This document shows, in pieces, positions 11,639 to 21,332 of a stretch of 64,000 nucleotides of DNA. Position 1 is the first letter of the stretch, and every line of letters begins with the position of its first letter. The translations under genes and the position numbers were made by a program. Under the pieces are notes generated by a model, which did not search any database, was not told the origin of the DNA, and worked only from the letters and a program-made list of their open reading frames with translations. Source of the stretch: Clostridiaceae bacterium (GTDB lineage Bacteria > Bacillota > Clostridia > DSM-8532); the NCBI GenBank assembly GCA_012521105.1, contig JAAYNA010000084.1, positions 62,001 to 126,000 on the forward strand. Direction: 5' to 3'.

Positions 11639-12559
11639 TTAGCCTTTAACAGCGCCAATCATAACACCGTGGTTAAAGTATTTTTGTACAAAAGGATAAA
11701 AGATCATTATAGGAAGTGTGGAAACAATGATTATGGAATATCTCATCAGATTAGCCAGTCGTAATGCTATTCGGGCAGCCTCACCGGTACCTAAAGCGCC
11801 CTGTACATTGTTGATTATCAGAATATCCCTTAATATGATCTGAAGGGGATAGCGTTTTGCATCCTTTAGGTAAATCAACGCGTTGAAATAAGAATTCCAC
11901 TGACCCACGGCAATCCACAGTCCGATAACTGATATTACAGCTTTAGACAGGGGAAGAACAATTTTAAAAAAATACCTGAGGTTCCCGCAACCGTCTATTC
12001 GTGCAGCATCCCAAAGAGCAGATGAAATACTGTTGGAAAAGAACGTCCTGGCCACTATGATGTTATATACTGATACAGAGAAGGGAAGTACCATAACCCA
12101 AAAAGTATTATAAAGATTGAAATCTCTAATTGTGAGGAAAGTTGGAATCAGACCGCCATTAAAAAACATTGTGAATATAAAGGCAAGCATGATTGCATTC
12201 CTTCCGAAGAGGTCTTTTCTGGAAAGTGCATATGCAGCCGGGATGTTTACAGCAAGACCAATAAATGTACCTACAACAGTATAAAGAATTGTATTCCAGT
12301 ACCCCCTCCATATACTACTGTGGTTAAGGAGTTCTTTATACCCGTCAAGGGTAAAACCTACAGGGCAGAGCCAGACGTCTCCTCCTGACACTGCGTAAGG
12401 GTCACTGAAAGATGCAATGATGATAAAATAAATCGGGTAGACAACTGCCAGTAAAATTACTACCGAAAAACTGAAAACTACTAGATTGAATATGTAGTCT
12501 GAAGTTGAACGTTGTTTTGCTTTCTTTTGCCAATGCATTCTAAGAACTGAATCTGACAT
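11639..12559 (-). CDS. Carbohydrate ABC transporter permease (YtcP/LplC-like)
   Basis: EAA-type loop ALWDAARIDGCGNLRYFFKIVLPLSKAVISVIGLW; C-term YFNHGVMIGAVKG. Confidence 0.92.
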   Translation of the reverse strand: MSDSVLRMHWQKKAKQRSTSDYIFNLVVFSFSVVILLAVVYPIYFIIIASFSDPYAVSGGDVWLCPVGFTLDGYKELLNHSSIWRGYWNTILYTVVGTFIGLAVNIPAAYALSRKDLFGRNAIMLAFIFTMFFNGGLIPTFLTIRDFNLYNTFWVMVLPFSVSVYNIIVARTFFSNSISSALWDAARIDGCGNLRYFFKIVLPLSKAVISVIGLWIAVGQWNSYFNALIYLKDAKRYPLQIILRDILIINNVQGALGTGEAARIALRLANLMRYSIIIVSTLPIMIFYPFVQKYFNHGVMIGAVKG

Positions 12560-12576
12560 TTTTTATTCCTCACTTT

Positions 12577-13518
12577 CTACCACAGGCTGTTTTCGCTAAT
12601 CTTTTTAGTGATCTGATTGACTGTAATAAGAAGAATGAAATTAATTATGGTGTTAAACATGTTAATTGCGGCTGAATAACTGTATTGAGCGCCGTTAATA
12701 CCTATCTTGTATACATATGTGGCTATTACTTCGCTGGCTGAAAGGTTCAGATCGTTCTGCATTAAATAGACCTTTTCAAAACCGAGGCTCATTAGATTTC
12801 CAACTCTCATAATCAGTAGAATTGAAGCTGTGGGTATGAGCATTGGAATATCAATGTAACGAAGCTTCTGCAATTTACTGGCGCCATCTATTGTAGCTGC
12901 CTCATACAAATATATATCGATATTAGACAGAGCAGCTATATAGATTATACTATCCCAACCTGTATGCTGCCAGGCGTCAGACCATACATAGATGCTTTTA
13001 AAAGCACTTGCTTCACCCATTAAATTCGGTGCTTCAATGCCCAGAAGATTGCATATATTACCCATAAAGCCTATGCCGGGAGACAGAAAAATCCTTATAA
13101 GTCCAACCATGACAACTGTTGATATAAAGTGAGGCATATAGGTAATAGTTTGGAAAACTCTTTTGAACTTTCCGGCATGCATTTGGTTAATGATTAGTGC
13201 CATTATAATAGGCAACGGGAAATTTACAGTCAGACTATAAATATTTATAAGGGGGGTATTTGTGATAGTTGTTTTGAATTGAAATGATTTAAAAAACCTT
13301 AAAAAATACTTATACCAGGGGTCTGCCCATGGGCTTCCGATGATGCCCGAGGCAGACTTGTAGTCCTTAAAGGCAATAATGACGCCGTACATGGGCTTAT
13401 ATGCAAAACATATAAGCAGAATGACTGATGGCAGCAGTAAAAGATAAAGGCCCCAATTTTGCCGGATGTTTTTAGCAGCAGGGTTCTGATAGCTTGTTTT
13501 CAAGACTAAAACCTCCAT
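12577..13518 (-). CDS. Sugar ABC transporter permease (LplB-like)
   Basis: NWGLYLLLLPSVILLICFAYKPMYGVIIAFKDY; LYEAATIDGASKLQKLRYIDIPMLIPTASILLI. Confidence 0.92.
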   Translation of the reverse strand: MEVLVLKTSYQNPAAKNIRQNWGLYLLLLPSVILLICFAYKPMYGVIIAFKDYKSASGIIGSPWADPWYKYFLRFFKSFQFKTTITNTPLINIYSLTVNFPLPIIMALIINQMHAGKFKRVFQTITYMPHFISTVVMVGLIRIFLSPGIGFMGNICNLLGIEAPNLMGEASAFKSIYVWSDAWQHTGWDSIIYIAALSNIDIYLYEAATIDGASKLQKLRYIDIPMLIPTASILLIMRVGNLMSLGFEKVYLMQNDLNLSASEVIATYVYKIGINGAQYSYSAAINMFNTIINFILLITVNQITKKISENSLW

Positions 13519-13622
13519 TTCTTATGACTTGCTTCATGAAAGGCATTAAAGTTAAAATGAGCAGCAAAATCCCGAATTGTTTGATTTTAGTACGTTGTCA
13601 GAATACTGAAAGAAGCAAAATA

Positions 13623-13638
13623 GTGTTAACGTTATCAC
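13623..13638. promoter_or_regulatory. Candidate LacI-family operator upstream of the ABC operon
   Basis: GTGTTAACGTTATCAC, imperfect palindrome centred on CG; similar to a second site at 13775-13790. Confidence 0.6.
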
Positions 13639-13774
13639 TAAATATATTATCATGACTCCCATATACTGTCAAGAATTTTTTAAAAATTAATAAAATATCA
13701 TTAAAAACACTTGTCTTATATGTGAATTATTACTATAATTATACATATGCTATCTGCAAAAAGTGCGTTTAAAA

Positions 13775-13790
13775 GGTATAACGATAACAC
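13775..13790. promoter_or_regulatory. Candidate LacI-family operator upstream of lacI paralog 1
   Basis: GGTATAACGATAACAC; reverse complement GTGTTATCGTTATACC aligns with GTGTTAACGTTATCAC at 13623. Confidence 0.6.
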
Positions 13791-13816
13791 TAAATATTAA
13801 TTAAGGAGCAAAGATT

Positions 13817-14809
13817 ATGGTTACATTAAAGGATATTGCCCGGGAAGCCGGTGTTAGTGTTATGACAGTTTCACGTGTTGTGAACGGTCAGCTTTCAAAA
13901 GTTTCGGAGGAAAATATTAAAAAAATTCAGGAGATTATTAAAAAGCGTGGATATGTACCCAACTCAACCGCCAGATCCCTTTCTGCGAAGGCTTCCAATA
14001 TTATATCTGTGATTGTCCAGGGGAGCGGAAACGAGCTTATCAACCCTTACAACGCCACGATGGTCGGGGAAATTGTTCCTTACGTTCAGGAAAAAGGTTA
14101 TTACCTTATGCTGCATTTTATAGACAATTATGATGATATTACTCAGCGTCTGCGGGCTTGGAATGCGCGAGGGGCTATTTTTATAGGTACTTTTGATCAT
14201 GATGTAAAAAAAATACAGCAGGATAACAGAATCCCTCTTGTTTTTACAGACAGCTACAGCAGTGTCCGTCAAATTATCAATATAGGTATAGACGATTATA
14301 AAGGTGGGGTACTTGCAGCAAAGCACTTTATCAACAAAGGACATTGTAGTTTTGCTTTTGTCGGCCGAACCCTTACATCGGGAGTAATACAGCAGCGACT
14401 GAATGGTTTCAGGGATACACTCGAAGAACATGGATTTACGATGAGTACCGAACATATATTGGATGAAAGTGACATTCAAAACCCTGCCAAAATTATAAAG
14501 TCTTTTAAAGAACCAGTAACAGCTATTTTTGCTGCCTCCGATACATTGGCGTATTCAATTATAGAAAATTTCAAGAAATTAGGGTGCAGAGTACCTGATG
14601 ATTACTCAATAATAGGCTTTGATGGTTTGCCAATAGGAAATTGTGTTTCTCCTCACCTTACAACAATATATCAGGATATTACAAAAAAAGCCCGTCTTGC
14701 TTGCGATATACTTTTCCGCCATATTGACGATCCCTCATTTCCTGCCGGGAACACAGTTCTTGATGTTGAGCTTATTGAGAGGGATTCGGTTAAGACAATT
14801 GAAACTTAA
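13817..14809 (+). CDS. LacI family transcriptional regulator
   Basis: MVTLKDIAREAGVSVMTVSRVVNGQLSKVSEENIKKIQEIIKKRGYVPNSTARSL; periplasmic-binding-like effector domain. Confidence 0.95.
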   Translation: MVTLKDIAREAGVSVMTVSRVVNGQLSKVSEENIKKIQEIIKKRGYVPNSTARSLSAKASNIISVIVQGSGNELINPYNATMVGEIVPYVQEKGYYLMLHFIDNYDDITQRLRAWNARGAIFIGTFDHDVKKIQQDNRIPLVFTDSYSSVRQIINIGIDDYKGGVLAAKHFINKGHCSFAFVGRTLTSGVIQQRLNGFRDTLEEHGFTMSTEHILDESDIQNPAKIIKSFKEPVTAIFAASDTLAYSIIENFKKLGCRVPDDYSIIGFDGLPIGNCVSPHLTTIYQDITKKARLACDILFRHIDDPSFPAGNTVLDVELIERDSVKTIET

Positions 14810-15121
14810 GTAATTGTCTGTTGTTTTAAAATTAAAACTTTACCTTAAATGATTTAGTTATTAGTAAGCATATAACACCAATTACAGAAATAAAATACTA
14901 AACCAGCCGGTATAACTTAAGCTGTAACTAAATCGTTACAGAGGCCAAAAAACAGATTTTAATGATTTTTCAGCTTTCACTTTTTCTCTATTACAGCCTT
15001 ATACAGAATGAATATCTGTAATTGAGCATGTATTAGCTTTACTGTGCTCTTTCTTAACAGATAAAACCAGAGAAAATAAAAGAAAAAATTGGATATAAAG
15101 TAAAAAATATAAAAAACAGTA

Positions 15122-15149
15122 TTGACATTCCATATAAATAAAATATAAT
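15122..15149 (+). promoter_or_regulatory. SigA-type promoter ahead of the GH65 remnant
   Basis: TTGACA (15122-15127), 16-nt spacer, TATAAT (15144-15149). Confidence 0.65.
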
Positions 15150-15156
15150 TGAACTG

Positions 15157-15172
15157 ACTTAAACGATTAAGT
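15157..15172. promoter_or_regulatory. Candidate LacI-family operator just downstream of the promoter
   Basis: ACTTAAACGATTAAGT, near-perfect palindrome centred on CG, directly after the -10 box. Confidence 0.6.
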
Positions 15173-15188
15173 AATGAGAGGCGATTAT

Positions 15189-16194
15189 ATGAAGACGAGC
15201 AATGTGAAACATGGGATACGGGCTGTTGTGAAGTTCATATAACTGCCGATGTTGCTTATGCAATAGACAATTATGTAAAGGTATCAGGGAACAACGAGTT
15301 TCTGATAAACTACGGGGCTGAAATTTTAATTGAAACAGCGCGGTATTGGGTCAGCAGGTTTACTATGACAAAAGCGAGGATATATATAACATGATTTTTG
15401 TAAAGGGGCCCAATGAGTATGGCGGGTGCACCATCAATAATACATACACAAGCTGGATGGCTGTAAACAACCTAAAACTGGCAAAAAACGCAGTCTTAAT
15501 TTTAAAGCAGGAACATCCGGATAAATGGAAAGAACTGTCTACAAGACTGGAGCTTAACATAAAGGAAATTGACGAGTGGGATGACATAATACAAAAAGCT
15601 AAAATCAATTATGATCAGGATAATAAGCTATATATTGAGGATGACCTGTTTATGAAGTTAGAGCCTTTGGAAATCAGCAAGTACAAAACAGATGACAGGC
15701 CTTTATATTATAAAATCAGTTACGACAGGCTGCAGAGATACAGAGTTATAAAACAGGCTGATGTACTGCTTCTTATGACACTTTTTCCTGATAAATTTAC
15801 CCATGAGCAAAAAGATGCCGCATGGAGATTTTATGAGCCGCTGATACTACATGATTCAAGTTTGAGTTTCGGTACCCATGCTCAGCTGGCAGCACAGCTT
15901 GGAATCATGGATAAGGCAGATGAGTATTTCAATAAAAGCCTGTTCTTGGATCTCCATGATGTTATGGAGAATACCGGAAAAGAAGGACTTCATTTTGCTG
16001 CCTTTGGTGTTTCCTGGCAAGCACTTGTTTTTGGATTTGCAGATCTGACCCATGACGTAAGTGAGTTTAAAATTGCTCCGAGGTTGCCTGAAGGAATAAA
16101 ATCAATGAAATTCAATGTAATATTCAAAAACGAGCTCTGGAACATCAGGATAAATCAAGAAGGTGGAAGGGCCGTAAAGCTGACAGAATTGTAA
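15189..16194 (+). pseudogene. GH65-family glycoside phosphorylase remnant (kojibiose/maltose phosphorylase-like), 5'-deleted and frameshifted
   Basis: From 15194 frame 2 reads DEQCETWDTGCCEVHITADVAYAIDNYVKVSGNNEFLINYGAEILIETARYWVSR, then frame 1 continues VYYDKSEDIYNMIFVKGPNEYGGCTINNTYTSWMAVNNLKLAKNAV... One base missing near GG at 15357-15358; the N-terminal majority of GH65 is absent; the ATG at 15189 is out of frame with the GH65 remnant. Confidence 0.85.
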
Positions 16195-16243
16195 AATGTC
16201 CTGAAATTTAGCAGAATGAAAGAGAAAGGATTGAAACTACAAG

Positions 16244-16891
16244 TTGATTAAGGCTGCAATTTTCGATCTTGACGGAGTTCTTGTAAATACATCAAACTTC
16301 CATTATGCTGCATGGAGAGATTTGGCCGGGCATCTGGGTTTTACTCTAACAGATGAGCACAATGAAAGGCTTAAAGGTGTCAGCCGTATGTCAGCTCTTG
16401 AGATAGTACTGGAAATAGGAGGCCTTTCAAATCTGACCTGTGAGGAGAAACTCAGGCTGGCAGAAATAAAAAACAAAAGGTATATAGATTACATATCTCA
16501 GCTTGACGAATCCTGCCTTTTGGAAGGGGCCTTGGAATGTCTGAATAAGTTTAAAGAAAGGAAAATATTTATAGCTCTTGGTTCTGCCAGTAAAAATGCC
16601 CGGATGGTATTGGAAAGGCTGAAGATAACCGGCTATTTTAATGCTATTTCCGATGGCACAAGGGCGATTCGTGCAAAGCCTGATCCCGAGGTGTTTAAAA
16701 TCGCGGCAGATGATCTGGGTGTTCCATATGATCAATGCCTGGTATTTGAGGATTCTATTGCAGGTATCATGGCAGCCAAAACAGCCGGTATGAAAACAGT
16801 AGGCATAGGCGATGAAAGAATATTGCACATGGCCGACATAACATACAAATCCTTAAAAGAGTATGTATTAAATAATCAGAATGCCTTATAA
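16244..16891 (+). CDS. pgmB: Beta-phosphoglucomutase (HAD family)
   Basis: AAIFDLDGVLVNTSNFHYAAWRDLAGHLGF, LKGVSRMSALEIVLEIGG, ALGSASKNARMVLERLKI, DPEVFKIAADDLGV, VFEDSIAGIMAAKTAGMKTVGIG. TTG start. Confidence 0.92.
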   Translation: MIKAAIFDLDGVLVNTSNFHYAAWRDLAGHLGFTLTDEHNERLKGVSRMSALEIVLEIGGLSNLTCEEKLRLAEIKNKRYIDYISQLDESCLLEGALECLNKFKERKIFIALGSASKNARMVLERLKITGYFNAISDGTRAIRAKPDPEVFKIAADDLGVPYDQCLVFEDSIAGIMAAKTAGMKTVGIGDERILHMADITYKSLKEYVLNNQNAL

Positions 16892-17088
16892 CCGCATTAA
16901 AAGCTCTTTACAACTCTATGGAATCACAGAAATGGATTACAAACAGCAGGAGGGGCATATATTTTGCCTCGTTTATGGTGTGCAATGATTGTGAGCAATG
17001 GCTGCCATTGTTATAATTGACATATTAAATGCATGAGCTTGATCAAATTCTATATTGATAATATTTGATAATAACGAGGTAATATGTC

Positions 17089-18123
17089 ATGAAGAAAAAG
17101 AGAGTCAGCATTAAAGAGGTTGCCAGAGAAGCAGGCGTATCCACCGCAACAATTTCCTATGTGTTAAATAATAAAAAGAGTGAATCTATAAGCAATGAGA
17201 CCGTTAAAAGGGTAAAGGAGGCAATTAAGAAGCTCAATTATGTTCCCAATCTGTCTGCAAGAAGTCTGGTCAGCAAAAGGTCAAATCTGATAGGAGTTGT
17301 AATACCTCAGGCAGAGGAAAGTAAGGAATTTATGTTCAGCAATCCGTTCTATGGAGAATTTTTAAGCAGTGTAGAGTATGAAGCACGTAAAAAGGGGTTT
17401 CATTTGCTTATCTCAGGAACCGAAGCCGATCAGAAATATATCCGGGTGGCCCAGAACCGCGGCCTTGACGGTATAATCATCGTTGGAATATACCCAGACA
17501 GTTTTTACCAGGAACTAAAGCAATGCCAGATACCAATAGTGCTGGTGGATAGTTATTGTAATTACCACTATTTCCATAGCATTAAGATCAACGACAGGTA
17601 TGGAGGTTACCTTGCAACAAGATACCTCATTTAGAAAGGTCATAAGAGAATAGCGTTCGTATCGGGAATGGTAAAGGAGAACGGAGTAAACTCCAACAGG
17701 CTTCTGGGTTACAAAGATGCGTTGAAAGAGTTTGGCATAGACTTTGATGAGAAGCTTATCTATTTAGGAGATACTGAATATGAATATGGCATAAAGGCAG
17801 GAGATTGGCTGGCAAAAAGCAAAAATGGAGAAACGGCTGCCTTTGCGACAGCAGATATACTTGCGGCGGGTTTAATCAAAGGACTTAAAGAAAATGATTT
17901 AAAGATTCCGGATGATATGTCTGTTATAGGATTCGATGATGTATATCTTGCCAAAATTACCGATCCTTCTCTGACAACAGTAAGGCAGAATATTACTGAA
18001 AAAGGCAAACAGGCAGCTGAGATTATTATTCAGACGATAGAAAATGAAATTAAGGAAAAGAAAGACATTATCCTTCCGGTGGATATAGTTGAAAGGGATT
18101 CGGTTAAAGACATAACTAAATGA
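17089..18123 (+). pseudogene. LacI family regulator interrupted by one in-frame TAG codon
   Basis: ORFs 17089-17634 and 17668-18123 are in the same frame; readthrough gives GGYLATRYLI*KGHKRIAFVSG, where LacI homologs commonly have Glu (GAG->TAG at 17632-17634). Confidence 0.88.
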
Positions 18124-18184
18124 ATAATATCCGAAATTAGTTAAAAGTATTAAGCAGAATAAAATAACAGGGAGAGTGAAAATC

Positions 18185-20927
18185 ATGCTTATTAAGCATC
18201 TGCCTTGCGGGCTATCACCTTATTATGATTGCGGATACCAGCGCATACCGCATTATCCTCTTAAAAATGAAAAAGTTCAAATTAACTGCAGAATTGAACA
18301 TCTTCACAAGAAATCCGATGTATTTATGGTGTGGACTCTGGACGGGGTAGAGCAGGAAAAGATAAAAGGTTCCAGGTTTTCAAAGGATAATGATGACAGA
18401 GCATATTTTTCTTTTACTCTGGGTCCATTTCCAAAGTCGGTTCACGTAACATATAAAATTATGGCTAGATCATCTGAAGCCGAAGTTTCCACCAGGGAAT
18501 ACAGCTTTGATGTGCTTACACGGGTTGAGCTGGAAAAGCCTGAATTTGTGGGCAGAACCGAAAGCAGCATATGGATGGTGTACAAATATGGCGAAAGTTG
18601 CTATGGTATCGAGGCAAAAGCCCACAACAATATTATCAGGCTCAGCAGTCATAGCGGGCAAAAACATGTCGATATTAAAGTATTGGAAAAGATAGACGGA
18701 TATGAATACAAAATTGATGAAAGATACAGTATTAAGACTTCCAAAGAACCCTTCGGATTGTTTATTTCAAAGGATGGGGAAGAAATAATCGAAATTTCTG
18801 TAAATAATATGGCTCTGGCTCTGAATATAGATGCTGCGGGTAATGTATATAAAGTAAGCCAGTCTTTCAGAATGCGGGGTAAAGGTTTCTATGGCTTTGG
18901 AGAGAAGTTTGACAGGATAAATCAAAAAGGTTTGGCTCCTAAATCACATGTTGTAGAACAATTTACAAACCAGCAGGAAAAAACATATATACCCATGCCT
19001 TTCTTCTTTTCTGAAAAGGGATATGGCTTCTATAGGGATACTTCCTATCACAGTGATTTCTTCCTGAACCCGGTTGATTCAACTGATTTGGTGGATGTAA
19101 AAATTGAGTGCCTGTGTAAAAGAAGAGGCTTGCTTTTTGATGATTATATTTTTCTTGGCAAGCCAAGCTTTATACTAAAAGAGTTTCATAAACTGACGGG
19201 AGCACCTGCTTTGCCACCAAAATGGGCTTTTGGGCCATGGATCTCAGCTAACGGGTGGAATACCCAGGAAGAGGCACAGGAGCAGATAGAGCAATTGAAT
19301 TATCATTCAATACCTGCTACTGTTATGGTTTTGGAAGCCTGGAGTGACGAAGGAACTTTCTATATATTTAATGACGCGAAATATGAATTAAAGGACGGGA
19401 GTAAGGGGTTTAAATATAGTGATTTTACCTTTGAACAGCAGTGCAAATGGCCTGATCCGAAGGCTTTTACCGATAGACTTGAAGAAAACAATATCAAGCT
19501 TATTCTCTGGCAGATTCCTGTAATAAAATATATTGAAGGCAATAAAAACAATCAGCTTTACAATGATGAGTGCTATGCTATCGAAAATAAATACTGCATA
19601 ATGAACGATGACGGAACCCCATACAGGATAACCGACAACTGGTTCAATAATTCCCTGGTTTTGGACTTTACAAACCCTGAAGCAGTAGACTGGTGGTTCA
19701 AAAAGAGAGAGTACCTTTTAACCGAACTCAATGTAGCAGGTTTTAAGACTGATGGAGGGGAATTTGTATACGACAGCAGTGCCAGGTTTTATAACGGTAA
19801 AGATGTGGAAGAGATGCGTAATTTATATCCGAATTTGTATGCAGGAGCCTATAATGACTTTCTGAAAAAGCATTTAGGCGAGGGCAACGGCGTGACTTTC
19901 AGCCGTGCAGGTTTTACAGGCGCACAAAAATATCCTATACACTGGGCGGGCGACCAGCTGTCAAACTATTCGGAACTGAGAGGTCAGCTTACAGCGGGAA
20001 TTTCAGCAGGTTTGTCCGGGATTCTGTTCTGGAGTTTTGATATCGGCGGATTTGCAGGTGCGTTCCCGACAACAGAGCTGTACATAAGATCGGTTGAATT
20101 TGCCGGCTTTTTGTCCCGTAATGCAGTTTCACTCTGAACCGAGGTCCGGACAATTCTTCCTTACAGAACGCAAACATTGGATTAATGACAGAAGTCCGTG
20201 GAATATGGCCCGGGTTAATAAAGACAACAGAATCTTAGAGCAGTACAGGAAATATGCCAACATCAGGATGAATCTGATCCCTTATCTGATGGAAGAAGCT
20301 GCAAACTGTGTCGGTATGTCAAGACCTATGATGGCCCATCTGATTTATGATTATCCTGAGGATGAAAAGGTAATAGACATAGACGATCAGTATATGTTTG
20401 GGCGAGGGCTTATGGTAGCCCCGGTTATAACTGAAGGGCATACTGAGAGGAATATCTATTTACCTGAAGGTGAATGGTACGATTTCTGGACAGGGGAAAG
20501 AACTTCTGGAGGAAAGATAATAGAGTATCCCTGCGAACTTGAAAAAATACCTGTCTTTGTTAAAAATGGCTTTATAATACCTGTTAACCTGAACGAGAAT
20601 TATGTAATGGGTGAAACAGACAAAACAGGATTTGTAGGAAACAAGATCGATGAATATACTAATCTTTGTTTTGTAGTATATGGAGAGGGTGAATACTCCG
20701 TAAATGCAATGGACGCAGAAAGCACCATAAAGGTAAGGGCTACAGAAAACAGAATAGTTATGGAATGCGGTGTTGAAGCAGCTATTGATAAGGTTACAAT
20801 AATTTTTGCCAGGGACAATTCTAAAGCTTGGGATGTTACACTCAATGGAGAAAAAGCAGCAACACGGCCAATTATTGCAAAGATATTCGGAAGAACGGTT
20901 CCGGGGTATGCAGTAAACCTTGGATAA
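18185..20927 (+). pseudogene. GH31 family glycosidase (alpha-glucosidase/alpha-xylosidase-like), frameshifted near the 3' third
   Basis: WISANGWNTQEEAQEQIEQL, FKTDGGEFVYD, AGISAGLSGILFWSFDIGGF; ORF 18176-20137 then ORF 20094-20927 continuing FCPVMQFHSEPRSGQFFLTERKHWINDRSPWNMA. Shift explained by T5 instead of T4 at 20108-20112. Confidence 0.9.
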
Positions 20928-21072
20928 AGTGAGTTGTCCATACCTTTGCAGTGCCCTTATATCAATGGATTCAGGAATAAAATCAAAGATTATGATAAGT
21001 TTATGTGTTTATGCAATTGGAGAAAAATGGGAAATTCTTTTTAAATATCCGTCATTTGTAGGTTTATTTTGG

Positions 21073-21098
21073 AACAACCGGCTGTACAGCCGGTTGTT
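21073..21098. repeat. Perfect 26-bp palindrome downstream of GH31
   Basis: AACAACCGGCTGTACAGCCGGTTGTT equals its own reverse complement. Confidence 0.85.
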
Positions 21099-21332
21099 TC
21101 GATGATTGGGGCAATTCTGAACAACAGATCAGCAAATATATTCCGGCGTTGACAACAGACAAAATTATGATAAAAAACAAGAAAACAGTCACAATTTTTA
21201 TAACATTATCTTATTTTGTTGTAGTATAATAGATTATACAGATTGAGCGAAAAAATACCTGAAAAACATCGCATTGTTCGGGGAAAATAATAAGGCTTCA
21301 ATTTACACAAATGAAAAATCAGGGGGATTTAG

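Noticed and set aside
11075-11764. 229-aa plus-strand ORF antisense to the ABC binding-protein and permease genes
   Set aside because: Lies opposite well-supported coding sequences, shows no recognisable domain and has a biased Ser/Arg-rich composition typical of antisense reading of a coding strand.
13964-14479. 171-aa minus-strand ORF inside lacI-1
   Set aside because: Fully antisense to a clear LacI gene; no RBS or domain signature.
14990-15060. GAGCA...TGCTC hairpin between lacI-1 and the GH65 remnant
   Set aside because: Five-bp stem with a long loop; too weak to report as a specific element.
17632-17634. TAG in LacI-2 as a pyrrolysine or recoded codon
   Set aside because: LacI regulators have no reason to carry Pyl, no Pyl machinery is seen here, other genes in the locus are also broken, and a single GAG->TAG change explains it.
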